From positions 1 to 64,000 of the forward strand of contig JALNZD010000006.1 of NCBI GenBank assembly GCA_023229505.1: DNA of 64,000 nt. Reading direction: 5' to 3'. This document shows, piece after piece, positions 26,416-36,088 of the stretch. How positions within the stretch are numbered: position 1 is the first letter of the stretch; each line of letters opens with the position of its first letter. The notes under the pieces were generated by a model. It ran no database searches. It was not told where the DNA came from and was given only the letters and a program-made list of their open reading frames with translations. This stretch comes from Bacteroidales bacterium (lineage in GTDB: Bacteria > Bacteroidota > Bacteroidia > Bacteroidales > JAGOPY01). Position numbers and translations under genes: made by a program.

Positions 26416-27093
26416 GCAGTCATATTGAGAAATTTTCTGAAACTGCGGATCATTTAAAATCGAATTTTTCAATTTTTCTTTGCAGATGTATTTGCGGAAC
26501 TTAGCATATTTATCTGATTTATAACCCATTATACTAGCCATTTCTTTTAAAGAAGTCTTGCTCATATATAACTTCAGGACTTTTTGATCGTCTATACTTA
26601 GTCTGAGAAGGTGTTGCCGGAATAGCTTGTATTTCTCAGATTCCTCTATTAGTGCCTCCATGTCATGGTCATCCTGAAATTCATCCAGGTCGGCTATTTC
26701 CATATATTTATAATTGAATTTGTGTTTATTGAGCTTTTGAAGCCACAAATGCCTGCAGATCGCATACAAATATGTATTAAAAGAGCTCGTCAATTTCAGG
26801 TTTTCTGTGGAAATTTTTTTATATAGCACCATCAGTGCATCCTGGAACAAATCTTCAGCATCCATTTTAGTTCCGGAGTTTGATGTGATCATAATTTTGA
26901 TCTGGCGGTAGAACTGTTTATATACGTAGTTGGTAATCACTATGTCCCGAGCTTTCAGACCAGCAATGATAGCTTCATCCGTATAAAGAGTCCTTGACCG
27001 GTTGTCTATAACTTTTGCGCGATACCGATGCAGTACCGAAGAATAACAAGGTGGTTTTGCGAAAGGAATGACCGAGATGGGGGGTGCATTCAT
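26389..27093 (-). CDS. ECF-like sigma-70 family sigma factor
   Basis: 234 residues. The region 2-like part (about 60-130) has D-A-E-D-L-F-Q-D-A-L-M-V-L-Y-K-K and then S-S-F-N-T-Y-L-Y-A-I-C-R-H-L-W-L. The region 4-like part (about 160-215) has L-S-I-D-D-Q-K-V-L-K-L-Y followed by S-L-K-E-M-A-S-I-M-G-Y. The N-terminal 40 residues are a non-conserved extension. No anti-sigma gene (FecR) follows, so its signal is unknown. The 3-prime end overlaps the response-regulator stub. The 27094-27312 gap upstream holds AT-rich promoter-type DNA only. Confidence 0.85.
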   Translation of the reverse strand: MNAPPISVIPFAKPPCYSSVLHRYRAKVIDNRSRTLYTDEAIIAGLKARDIVITNYVYKQFYRQIKIMITSNSGTKMDAEDLFQDALMVLYKKISTENLKLTSSFNTYLYAICRHLWLQKLNKHKFNYKYMEIADLDEFQDDHDMEALIEESEKYKLFRQHLLRLSIDDQKVLKLYMSKTSLKEMASIMGYKSDKYAKFRKYICKEKLKNSILNDPQFQKISQYDCLAPVFINN

Positions 27094-27312
27094 CAGATTT
27101 TGGATTTTAGTTTAAACATACTTTCGGAGAACAGATAGCCTCCAATAGTGGGAGACGTACTATGCAAACGCCGTTCCCGAAAAAACTAATTTGCAATATC
27201 GCCTGATGATTATAAGCTATATGATTGAAATAGAGAATTATAAAAATCAGAATATTTTAAGAGAGGCAGAATTCCTAAGTTGATATTCCTGATAAACTTT
27301 ATCATTATGAAA

Positions 27313-27336
27313 AAAACCGCACAGGTGTGCGGTTTT
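27313..27336 (-). terminator. intrinsic terminator of the 27383 regulator
   Basis: A perfect 10-bp stem AAAACCGCAC/GTGCGGTTTT with loop AGGT. On the minus strand it is followed by a T-run. It lies 47 nt past the stop codon of the NtrC-like gene, and the T/A runs on both sides could also serve plus-strand transcripts. Confidence 0.85.
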
Positions 27337-27382
27337 GCTTTCAATTTCCATTTGAAAAATTTGAGTCTGACTCATAAAGTAT

Positions 27383-28819
27383 TTAGTCTTGGATTTTGTT
27401 GATATTGATATTGTACTTTTTCATTTTCCTGATGAGGGCATCACGGGTTATCCCAAGGGCATCTGCCGCAGCTTTTTGATTGTATTTGCAGTTTCTGAGC
27501 GCACTTTGTAATAATTCGATTTCATTTGTTTTCAGATTGAGCGAACCGGCTTTGTGCCCGGTTGTCAGGGTTTTTGGGGATTTGACCGGGAAGTCATTTA
27601 TCCCAATTGTATTACCTTTGCTAAGGATAAAGGCTCTTTCGGTCATGTTTTTAAGCTCCCTGACGTTTCCAGGGAAATCATATTTTATCAGTGCGTCGAC
27701 AACTTTCTTATCAATCCGGAGGTTAGTTTTATTGAATTTCTGTGCATAGTATTTGGCAAAATGGAACAGCAAGGGTTTAATGTCTTCAGGCCTTTCCCTG
27801 AGCGGGGAAATATGTATGTGCAAGGTGTTAAGCCGGTGAAGCAGGTCGAGTCTGAATTTTTTTTCCTGTACCAGTTTTTCGATATCATGATTTGTTGCTG
27901 ATATGATCCTGAAGTCGGTGTGAATCTGGTTTGTATCACCGATCCTGGTAATCACTTTTTCTTCCGTGGCGCGCAGTATTTTCGCCTGCAGATTCAAAGG
28001 CATATCGGAAATTTCGTCAAGAAATAAGGTGCCTTCGTGGCAAACCTCAAAGAAACCCATTTTATCGCTGATTGCACCGGTAAATGATCCTTTTTTATGG
28101 CCGAAAAACTCGCTTTCCAACAGCGTATCTGTAATAGCGCTGCTGTTTATGGCATAAAAAACATGATCTTTCCTCGCGCTCGAATAGTGTATAATCCTGG
28201 CAATATTTTCTTTCCCGGTTCCACTTTCACCTGTGATCAGCACATTGGCATCGGGATAATTTGCAGCGGAGATTGCTTTTTCGAATACGTCCTGAATCTG
28301 CAGGCTGATACCGATAAAATGCCTCTCGATTTTTTCTTCAAGGGCTTTTGAGATCAATGAATTCTTTTCCACCATTTGCCTGAGCTTATGATGGAGATGT
28401 ATAAATTTTTGAGTCCGCTCGATAGCAATCTGAATATCGATATGCCTGAAGGGTTTCCTGAGGTAGTCAAGTGCTCCCAGCCTCATCGCCTGCAATACAG
28501 TATCCATATCTCCATGCCCGGAAACGATGATTACTTCCAGGTTTGGATACTTTACTTTCACTTCTTTTAAAATATCCAACCCGTTCATTCCTGGCAAAAG
28601 GACATCAAGTACCAACAAATCAAATTCCTGATTCCTTAAGACATCTAAACCTTCCTGGCCAGTATTAGCCTCAAGACAATAATATCCTGATTTTTCAAGG
28701 AACTCGTGTAATTCTTCGGTAAAACTTTTTTCATCATCGAGAATCAGGACCCGGATTTTGGAACTTCCTTGTCTTGGGGCGGTGCTTTGTTTATCTTGTT
28801 TTCCGGAATAAGTACTCAT
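27383..28819 (-). CDS. NtrC-family sigma-54-dependent response regulator
   Basis: 478 residues from ATG 28819 (an upstream TTG at 28864 is less likely). Receiver domain 21-140 with acidic D28-D29, phosphoacceptor D72 in L-D-V-L-L-P-G and conserved K122. AAA+ domain about 165-400 with Walker A GESGTGKE (197-204), the sigma-54 contact loop read as GSFTGA (244-249) rather than GAFTGA, and Walker B L-F-L-D-E-I (265-270). A Fis-type HTH lies at the end (N-Q-K-A-A-A-D-A-L-G-I-T-R-D-A-L). It would open sigma-54 promoters on phosphorylation. It immediately follows the multi-PAS kinase gene, so the two form a two-component pair. An intrinsic terminator follows. Confidence 0.92.
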   Translation of the reverse strand: MSTYSGKQDKQSTAPRQGSSKIRVLILDDEKSFTEELHEFLEKSGYYCLEANTGQEGLDVLRNQEFDLLVLDVLLPGMNGLDILKEVKVKYPNLEVIIVSGHGDMDTVLQAMRLGALDYLRKPFRHIDIQIAIERTQKFIHLHHKLRQMVEKNSLISKALEEKIERHFIGISLQIQDVFEKAISAANYPDANVLITGESGTGKENIARIIHYSSARKDHVFYAINSSAITDTLLESEFFGHKKGSFTGAISDKMGFFEVCHEGTLFLDEISDMPLNLQAKILRATEEKVITRIGDTNQIHTDFRIISATNHDIEKLVQEKKFRLDLLHRLNTLHIHISPLRERPEDIKPLLFHFAKYYAQKFNKTNLRIDKKVVDALIKYDFPGNVRELKNMTERAFILSKGNTIGINDFPVKSPKTLTTGHKAGSLNLKTNEIELLQSALRNCKYNQKAAADALGITRDALIRKMKKYNININKIQD

Positions 28820-28860
28820 CTTTATATTTTTGTAATTGGTATGCACAAAGTCAATGTATA

Positions 28861-31800
28861 TCAAATCTTTTCAGCTTTTAGGGGTAATGTGATTGATATG
28901 GTGGTTCCTTTTAAAACTTTGCTTCGTATATCTATCTTTCCATTCATTTCCTTAATCAACCCATAAGAAATCGAAAGGCCCAGACCGGTACCTTTTCCAG
29001 TTTCTTTAGTAGTATAAAAAGGTTGGAGAATTTTATCAATGTGTTCGGCTTTTATGCCGATCCCATTATCCTCCACTTCAATGCAGATATGCTGATTATT
29101 AAATTGAGTCCTGATCTTTATAAACATTAGGTAAGCTTTATTAAGCCGGCTCTTTTTCTCAAGGAGAGCATCTTTTGAATTAATGACCAAGTTCAGGATT
29201 ACCTGTTCAAATTTATAAGTGTTCCCCCTAATCAGGGGTAAATTCTCTTCAAAACTGGTAATCAAATCGATTCTGGCGATTTTACATTGCTCAGAAACCA
29301 TGGGCAATGCATTCAAAATGCTTTCATTAATATTAAATGAAGTAAGAATATAATCTTCCCGGCTTCTTGAGAAATCCCTGACATGTTCGATTATGTTCTT
29401 GATCCTCAGTATATTATTAAATATTTTACTAGATTTTGAAACCAGGTATTCTTCACTGACCGAATGGTTTTCCTTTGCTTCTAAAAGAATATTATCAAAA
29501 GATATAGACAAGGTATTCAACGGCTGATTGATTTCATGTGCCATACCGGCTGACATTTCTCCTAAGGCTGACAGACGTTCTGATTGGATCAACTGAGATT
29601 CCATCTTCTTTCGATCGGTGATGTCGCGTACAATTCCCATCACATTGAGTTCATCTCCAAAACCTATATTTACTGTGCTGACTTCAATATATTTGAAAGT
29701 TCCATCGCTTGTTTTTATTTGAAATTCATATGTGCCCGGGATTTCCTTACCCAGCTTTCGCAAACTAATTCTCTCATTGACTATTTTACGGCTTTCTTCT
29801 GTAAGCGTAACATCAAAATTAAAATCAGGTGAACTAAGTTCCTGTTCATTATAGCCGACTATTTCACAAAATTTACTGTTTACATAGTAAAAATATTTCC
29901 CATTGGTCAGATAAATTCCATCAAAAGCATTTTCAATTAAGCTGCGAAATTTTTCTTCGCTCTCTTTTAATGCTTCTTCCACCCGTTTGCGGTTGGTGAT
30001 GTCATGGATGATCACCAGGGTCCCATTTTGCTTGCTAGATTGGAAAAACGACCCGTTCAACTCTCCGATAAATAAAGAACCGTCTTTTCGCTTCATCGTC
30101 AATTCGAGTTCTTTCGTAGTTTCGCCAAGTTCAAGCGCATTTCGAAACGCCGTAATCGCTTTGGGAACATCAGGCTCGTGGAGGAATTCCATGAAAAAGC
30201 GGCCGCACATCTCTTCAGGTTCAAAATGGAAAATAGCTCTGGAAGCGGGTGAAATATAAGTAATTAAGCCATTGGTATCTGTAAGAGCAATTAGATCGGT
30301 GGTTTGCTCCGCTATGGAGCGGAACTTTTCCTCGCTCAACACCAGCGCCTCTTCAGTCCGCCTGCGCCCGGTGATGTCGCGAACAATAGCCTGAAGGCAG
30401 TATTTACCCATATTGCTGAAAACGTTCAGGCTGACCTCTGCATCAAATAGAGTCCCATCGTAACGACTGTGCTTCCATTCAAAGAACTGAGGCTGACCTC
30501 TGAGCGCCGCCTCGATCTTCTCCTGTGCTTTCTCCATGGATTTCCTTCCATCAGGCTGAACTTCCGGGGAGAACAGGTAAGGAGGCTGTCCGATGATCTG
30601 TTCCCTAGTACAACCAAACATCTCCAAGGTCTTTGGGTTGCAGTCAATAAAGATATCCTGATCCATCAAGAAAAGAGAATCGTTGGCAGACTCGAAAAGG
30701 GTCCGGAATTTGGATTCGCTCTCCCGCAACGCCTCCTCCGCCCCGTTGCGCTCGGTGATATCATGTGCTGAAGAGAGTACACCTATAACGTTCCCACTCT
30801 CATCCTTCAGAACACGACACCGCCATGCGAGAAGCCGTTTTTCGCCATCTTTGCGCCGCTGCCAGCTCTCGACATAGAAAACATTATCACTTCCATTGAA
30901 GAGTGGTTGGACAATATTGTATGTTTCCTGCTCACCTTCAAAGTAGAAGGCGGCTTCCTTGCCGATCACATCATCGCCGAAGAACTCAATTCCCGACAGA
31001 TTTGCCCAGGTATATACCTTGTTGCTGTTCACTTCCATAATAATATCCGGAACAGCATCGAGAAGGGCTTCGTGGCGTGCAGATAGTTTGAAAAACTTCT
31101 CTTCTGCCTGTTTGCGCTCAGTGATATCCTGCAGCGTACCGTAAAGCCCAATAATCTGCCCTTTGATATCAAGCTTAGCGCCGCCAAACGCGTTCACATT
31201 TCTGATGGTACCGTCAGGGCGGATGAGTTCCAATTCAAGCTCGTAAGGTTCACCGGTTTTCATTGCTCTTTCAACAGCGGTTTTCAGGATATGCCAGCTT
31301 TGGGGAGCATAAATGGTGGGGTGTTCTGCAAAGGTGGGTGCTGTGAGCTTAGGGTCGAGACCTGCGATATTATAAAGTTCCTCCGTCCAGGTAACTCTGT
31401 CAATGTCTGCTTTCCAGTCCCAGGCCCCTATATGCGCTAGTTCGTATGCCTCATGAAGCATCTTCTGGCTCTCCCGCAACGCCTCCTCCGCCTGCTTGTG
31501 TTCAGTGACATCTCTGGCTATAAAAACAGTCCCTATTACAATTCCTTCTTCATCCTTCAGCGGAGAACTTGAATAGATTATATGAACTTCTTTTCCATTT
31601 TTCGTTAGAAAACTACTATCATTATTTTTTATAACTTCTTCTTTCGTAATTTTTTCTAATAGATTTTTTTTTACACTGTCTTCTTGAAAAAGCATTGTAA
31701 TAGATTTCCCTTCTAATTCCTTTTGTTCATATTGCAATGAGTCTATTGTCGCTTTATTTACAGTAAGGATATTTCCTTCCTGATTTAAAAGAATTAAAAA

Positions 31801-32535
31801 CTCATCCATAGCAGAGATAATATTTTCAGCAGCAACAGCAGGGGTGATAGTCAAAAACTTGTACTTAACTATGGTATAAACCAAACCCGTTGCAAAGATT
31901 AGTATGAAAATATTTGCTAATGGCGGAATACTGTAAATATTCAGTTCCGGAATTACCACATCAAAAATTGTTCCCCCTATTAAGGAAATACTGATAGAAG
32001 CTACAATTATTCTTGTCTGGCTTTTCTCACGTAATTTCTCTGTTTTTCTCCCGTATCGGTAAATAAAATAGATTGCCAGAAGGGTAAATGAAATATAATA
32101 AGCATAAAAAAGATATGTCCAGATGGTATCTGTCCAAGTATATGACCAGCCATAAGCCTGCCGCACAGGATCTATTATCATACAATTTGTCCACTGTTTG
32201 TAAATAAAAAACATGGGCAAAATAAAAATTAAAACCATGAACCATTTATTCTTTAACAGCTTCTCTTTTTTAGAAAAAACAAGGGAAAAACAAAGAACCG
32301 CACTGGAAAAACCAATCCATCCTATGGAAGAAATATTCTGAAATAGCATCGCAGTATCCTTTGTGATATCCTTAATATTGTAAAATACTTCCACAAAATT
32401 CCATATCGAAAAAGAAGCTATCAAAATAGCACAGGTCTTATTTAGCAAGGATTTCGGGTCTTTATATAAAATATAACCTGCCATATATGCGTACAACATA
32501 AGACAGAAAAAATGTAAATATTGTATTAAAATCAT
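28861..32535 (-). CDS. membrane histidine kinase with 7TM-like N-terminus and six PAS domains
   Basis: 1224 residues. The N-terminus (about 1-215) has seven hydrophobic segments, like the 7TM module of HisKA_7TM kinases. Six PAS domains follow (about 220-345, 350-470, 475-595, 600-725, 735-855, 860-985), most ending with a D-I-T-E/D-R-K-type coil. The HisKA region holds H1000 in M-A-H-E-I-N-Q-P-L-N. HATPase boxes: N-L-V-I-N-S-K-D-A, D-N-G-I-G-I and G-K-G-T-G-L-G-L-S. No receiver is attached; the downstream NtrC-like gene is the partner. Its start (ATGA) overlaps the stop of a decayed kinase fragment, so it once lay in a longer operon. The ligand is unknown. Confidence 0.92.
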   Translation of the reverse strand: MILIQYLHFFCLMLYAYMAGYILYKDPKSLLNKTCAILIASFSIWNFVEVFYNIKDITKDTAMLFQNISSIGWIGFSSAVLCFSLVFSKKEKLLKNKWFMVLIFILPMFFIYKQWTNCMIIDPVRQAYGWSYTWTDTIWTYLFYAYYISFTLLAIYFIYRYGRKTEKLREKSQTRIIVASISISLIGGTIFDVVIPELNIYSIPPLANIFILIFATGLVYTIVKYKFLTITPAVAAENIISAMDEFLILLNQEGNILTVNKATIDSLQYEQKELEGKSITMLFQEDSVKKNLLEKITKEEVIKNNDSSFLTKNGKEVHIIYSSSPLKDEEGIVIGTVFIARDVTEHKQAEEALRESQKMLHEAYELAHIGAWDWKADIDRVTWTEELYNIAGLDPKLTAPTFAEHPTIYAPQSWHILKTAVERAMKTGEPYELELELIRPDGTIRNVNAFGGAKLDIKGQIIGLYGTLQDITERKQAEEKFFKLSARHEALLDAVPDIIMEVNSNKVYTWANLSGIEFFGDDVIGKEAAFYFEGEQETYNIVQPLFNGSDNVFYVESWQRRKDGEKRLLAWRCRVLKDESGNVIGVLSSAHDITERNGAEEALRESESKFRTLFESANDSLFLMDQDIFIDCNPKTLEMFGCTREQIIGQPPYLFSPEVQPDGRKSMEKAQEKIEAALRGQPQFFEWKHSRYDGTLFDAEVSLNVFSNMGKYCLQAIVRDITGRRRTEEALVLSEEKFRSIAEQTTDLIALTDTNGLITYISPASRAIFHFEPEEMCGRFFMEFLHEPDVPKAITAFRNALELGETTKELELTMKRKDGSLFIGELNGSFFQSSKQNGTLVIIHDITNRKRVEEALKESEEKFRSLIENAFDGIYLTNGKYFYYVNSKFCEIVGYNEQELSSPDFNFDVTLTEESRKIVNERISLRKLGKEIPGTYEFQIKTSDGTFKYIEVSTVNIGFGDELNVMGIVRDITDRKKMESQLIQSERLSALGEMSAGMAHEINQPLNTLSISFDNILLEAKENHSVSEEYLVSKSSKIFNNILRIKNIIEHVRDFSRSREDYILTSFNINESILNALPMVSEQCKIARIDLITSFEENLPLIRGNTYKFEQVILNLVINSKDALLEKKSRLNKAYLMFIKIRTQFNNQHICIEVEDNGIGIKAEHIDKILQPFYTTKETGKGTGLGLSISYGLIKEMNGKIDIRSKVLKGTTISITLPLKAEKI

Positions 32536-32690
32536 TGGTTTAGCTCCTTTAGTTTTATCGTAAAAGTCGTTCCTTTATCTTCCTCACTTTCCACTTCAAT
32601 TGTTCCATTTTGTTTTTGAATTATTTCATAACATATACTTAAACCAAGTCCTGTTCCTTTATCAGGGTGTTCTTCTTTTCGTTTTTGCCA
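32532..32690 (-). pseudogene. 3-prime remnant of another histidine kinase
   Basis: Reads H-P-D-K-G-T-G-L-G-L-S-I-C-Y-E-I-I, then G-T-I-E-V-E-S and G-T-T-F-T-I-K-L: the G2 box and last strands of a HATPase domain, with everything before it gone. Its TGA overlaps the ATG of the kinase at 32535 by 4 nt. The remaining gap to 32922 is AT-rich, with no further coding signal. Confidence 0.8.
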
Positions 32691-32922
32691 TATCTTTTCT
32701 TCCTTTACCTGTAAGTTCCCTTTCTTAGTTCACAATCAGATTTATACAGATATTTACAAATATATGTATAAAATCGTTATTTTTTATTGATTTTCAATTT
32801 ATTACACACAAAGATATGGCTTCCCGGACTATTCGGAAAACTGGTAATCGCCTTGGATGGTCAATTGCAAAAAAATGAATTATCTTTATCATTCATTAGC
32901 CAAATCCATTTAAAACATCCTC

Positions 32923-35835
32923 ATGATCATGAAAAAAACATTACTTCTTTTCAGCCTGATGATCCTTGGTTTTCTCTTTTTGGATCATCCAGTTAAGGCT
33001 CAAAACAGCCGTGAATGGACCGTTGTGGCCAGTTACCAGATCCCGGGCAAAGCTTCCGGCCTGGCATGGGACGGCACCTATCTCTACAGCGGTCTCTATT
33101 CTGCCCCCGGCGACGACAACCTGATCTATAAAATCGACCCGGCTGACGGCAGCTATACCCTGCAATGTGCAGGACCTTTCGCCTCGGCATACGGTCTGAC
33201 TTTCGACGGTACCTACCTGTGGACAACCGACCACCCGTATGCCTATGACCCGGCTATAGCAATACAATTCGACATGTCAGGAGGCCAGGTTTCCTCTTTC
33301 AACCTGCCGGAAACCTATTTCTCCGGGATTGAATGGGATAATAACAGGTTCTGGACCTGCTGCTACTATGATCCGGATGGAATGGTCTACAAACTGACCT
33401 CAACGGGCGGTATTATCACCCAGTTCGCTTCCCCGAATAACCAGCCATGGGATATCTGCAGGGAAAATGATAACCTCTGGATCGTGGATTATAATGCCAA
33501 TATGATATATAAAACAGATACCCTCGGCAATGTGGTGGAAAGCCATCCTTCCGTGGGGATCAAACCTGCGGGCATCACATTCGACGGCCAGTACCTCTGG
33601 TATTGCGACGGAGAGCTACAGGCTCAAAGCACTCTTTACAAGATTGATCTCGGCGGTTCGGGAACACCGGTAATCAGTGTGCCGGAAGATTCGCACGACT
33701 ACGGCATTGTTACCATCGGCGATTGGTCAGTCTGGAATATGGTAGTTGAAAACACCGGAACCGGTGACCTGGAGATCACCGGCCTCCTGATCCCTGATGC
33801 AGTACCTGTTTTCACCAATTTTGCTCCGCCACAGACCATATCACCGGGAAATTCAATCGAAATCCCTCTTACTTATCAACCCACTGAACCCATTCCACTG
33901 AACACTGAAATCACCATCGTTTCTTCAGATCCCGTGACACCCGAAACGCCGGTAACACTTACCGGAAATGCCGTTCTGAACGGGCCTAACCTCCTTGTTT
34001 CCGAAGAAAGCCATGACTACGGCGAGGTCAGGATCCATGCTTTCACCCGGTGGTTCCTCGAGGTAACCAATAACGGAAGCGAAACCCTGACCATCAGCGC
34101 GATCAATCTCAACAGTGATAATTTTATTCTTGACGAAGGGACTTTGCTGCCCCTTGATGTCGGGGTTCTTCAAACAGAAAAAATCGGTGTATGGTTTAGT
34201 CCCAATGATGATTTCCCGTATGGAGTGATGATGGAGATTGATCATAACGGGATCAACCAGGATCCTTACCCTGTATACCTCAGTGGCACGGGTCTTGATA
34301 TCGCTTATCCGATCGGCAGCCTGCTATGGTATTATTACATCGATGTAAGCTATGACAACAGCCCGAAAGCTGTCGCAGCTATTGATGATATAACGGGGGA
34401 CAAGGTAAGTGATGTGATCGTTTGTTCCGAAGATGACAATATCCGGTGTTTCAACGGGAATTCACATAATCTTGCCGATGTCATGTGGGAGAAGGCGATT
34501 TATGCCGGGACAACATACGGGCAGAATGCCCTTATCATTATTGATGATATTGACTTAGATGAATTTCAGGATGTGATTGTCGGGACCGCCTGGGGCGATC
34601 GTTCTATCACGGCATTTTCGGGGAAAAACGGTGATCAGATCTGGAAACATGATACCCACGAATACGGCGACGGGGGCTGGGTTTACCAGGTGGATGCACG
34701 ATTTGATTATAACGCTGACGGGGTGAAAGATATCCTTGCCTCAACCGGAGACGATGCTAATGGTACCGGCCCGAAAAGGATTTACTGCCTGGACGCGCTG
34801 AACGGGGAATCGATCTGGGAATGTTTTACCGGGGGGCCGAATTTTGCGGTGATCAGCATTGAGGATATGAACGGAGACGACATTCCCGATGCATTGGCCG
34901 GATCCTCCAACGATGCGGAAACAGAAGGAAGGGTTTACGGGATTGACGGCAGTAATGGGGCCATTGAATGGACCTACAATGCTGCGGGTTCATCGGTATG
35001 GGCGCTGGAGCAGCTTAAAGATCTTAACGATGACGACATTCCCGATATTGCCGCCGGGGATTTCAGCGGACATATCTATTATCTCGATGCCACCAACGGA
35101 AATATGCTCAAGAACGTCAGTATCGGGACTTCACTGATCCTTCGCTTCGAATTGGCCGATGATGTGAATGCCGATTCACACCCTGATCTCCTCGTGGCAA
35201 ACAGCGGGAGCAATGGCGTATTGCTGAGCGGCCTCGATGCATCGACAATCTGGTCACATCCCTTGCCCGACAAGCCCTGGAACCTGGCCGGCTCCAATGA
35301 TCTCAGCGGCGACGGTATCGGGGATGTCCTGATAGGAACTCTTTATAGCAATAACTATTGTTTTTTCCTGGATGGTGTCAACGGAGATGAACTGAAGTCC
35401 ATCTCTTTCGGAACCCCTGTCGATGCGATCAATTCCATTCCTGACTTCATAGGTGATGGTTCGTATGAAATGGTTGCCGGGGGACGCGATGGAACCGTTC
35501 ATTGCTATTCCGGCGGGACCAATAGTCTCGCTCTTGTTCCGGATCAACCGTCCGGTTTAAATACCTCCTTCCACTCGTCTGCCTGGCCAAACCCATTCAG
35601 GGAACAGGTAAATATCAGCTTTTACCTGCCGCGGGAAAATCATGTAACCATTGAAATTTACACTGCCGGAGGAAAGATGATCGGAAAAGTGCTTGAATCT
35701 AACCTGCCGGCAGGAGAACACCAGGTCACCTGGGATGGCTGTAATTCAACCGGGGACAAGTGTTCAGAAGGCATTTACATTTACCGGATAACGGCAGGAG
35801 AGGCGCATTCTACGGGGACGATTGTCAGGATGTAG
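32923..35835 (+). CDS. beta-propeller/ASH-domain T9SS surface protein
   Basis: 970 residues; ATG 32923 or 32929 (MKKTLLLF). Signal peptide ends VKAQ. Residues about 30-245 are a propeller with repeated L-x-W-x-x-G-x-Y-L-W blocks. About 250-465 are two ASPM-SPD2-Hydin-like Ig domains (S-H-D-Y-G-I-V and S-H-D-Y-G-E-V openings). About 470-870 are a second propeller with FG-GAP/PQQ-like units (D-L-N-D-D-D-I-P-D-I-A-A-G-D). The end (P-N-P-F-R-E-Q-V-N-I-S-F-Y-L-P to G-I-Y-I-Y-R-I) is a FlgD-like T9SS sorting domain. The catalytic or binding role is unknown. The stop lies at the start of an octamer-repeat hairpin. Confidence 0.85.
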   Translation: MIMKKTLLLFSLMILGFLFLDHPVKAQNSREWTVVASYQIPGKASGLAWDGTYLYSGLYSAPGDDNLIYKIDPADGSYTLQCAGPFASAYGLTFDGTYLWTTDHPYAYDPAIAIQFDMSGGQVSSFNLPETYFSGIEWDNNRFWTCCYYDPDGMVYKLTSTGGIITQFASPNNQPWDICRENDNLWIVDYNANMIYKTDTLGNVVESHPSVGIKPAGITFDGQYLWYCDGELQAQSTLYKIDLGGSGTPVISVPEDSHDYGIVTIGDWSVWNMVVENTGTGDLEITGLLIPDAVPVFTNFAPPQTISPGNSIEIPLTYQPTEPIPLNTEITIVSSDPVTPETPVTLTGNAVLNGPNLLVSEESHDYGEVRIHAFTRWFLEVTNNGSETLTISAINLNSDNFILDEGTLLPLDVGVLQTEKIGVWFSPNDDFPYGVMMEIDHNGINQDPYPVYLSGTGLDIAYPIGSLLWYYYIDVSYDNSPKAVAAIDDITGDKVSDVIVCSEDDNIRCFNGNSHNLADVMWEKAIYAGTTYGQNALIIIDDIDLDEFQDVIVGTAWGDRSITAFSGKNGDQIWKHDTHEYGDGGWVYQVDARFDYNADGVKDILASTGDDANGTGPKRIYCLDALNGESIWECFTGGPNFAVISIEDMNGDDIPDALAGSSNDAETEGRVYGIDGSNGAIEWTYNAAGSSVWALEQLKDLNDDDIPDIAAGDFSGHIYYLDATNGNMLKNVSIGTSLILRFELADDVNADSHPDLLVANSGSNGVLLSGLDASTIWSHPLPDKPWNLAGSNDLSGDGIGDVLIGTLYSNNYCFFLDGVNGDELKSISFGTPVDAINSIPDFIGDGSYEMVAGGRDGTVHCYSGGTNSLALVPDQPSGLNTSFHSSAWPNPFREQVNISFYLPRENHVTIEIYTAGGKMIGKVLESNLPAGEHQVTWDGCNSTGDKCSEGIYIYRITAGEAHSTGTIVRM

Positions 35836-35937
35836 CGAAGTAGCGATGTAGCGATGTAACGATGTAGCGATGTAGCGATATAGTGATATAGCGATGTGAC
35901 GATGTTAATATCGAATATCGCTACATCGTTACTTCGC
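35831..35937. repeat. GATGTAGC octamer array forming a 21-bp hairpin
   Basis: About ten degenerate copies of GATGTAGC/GATGTAAC, starting within the stop codon of the preceding gene, followed by the reverse-complement octamers. Bases 35835-35855 pair with 35917-35937 over 21 positions with one mismatch. The same octamer recurs in the 12.2-kb array, at 14.1 kb and at 57.8 kb. It may double as a transcription end for the 32923 gene. Confidence 0.85.
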
Positions 35938-36029
35938 ATGTTCATTTAAAAAACAGGCAGAATATCCTTAATACTTTCTATCAGATTATTTTATACCTTC
36001 ATAATATACTGATTAGTTATAATTCTTAT

Positions 36030-36037
36030 TATATTTG
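36030..36037 (+). promoter_or_regulatory. putative -7 box (TATATTTG) for the kinase/regulator operon
   Basis: An exact TAnnTTTG match 51 nt before ATG 36089. There is no good TTG at -33, so activator help may be needed. Confidence 0.4.
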
Positions 36038-36088
36038 CACCGTAAAAATATATATATGACTTAAGTCAATCTTTTTACGCCCAAAACC

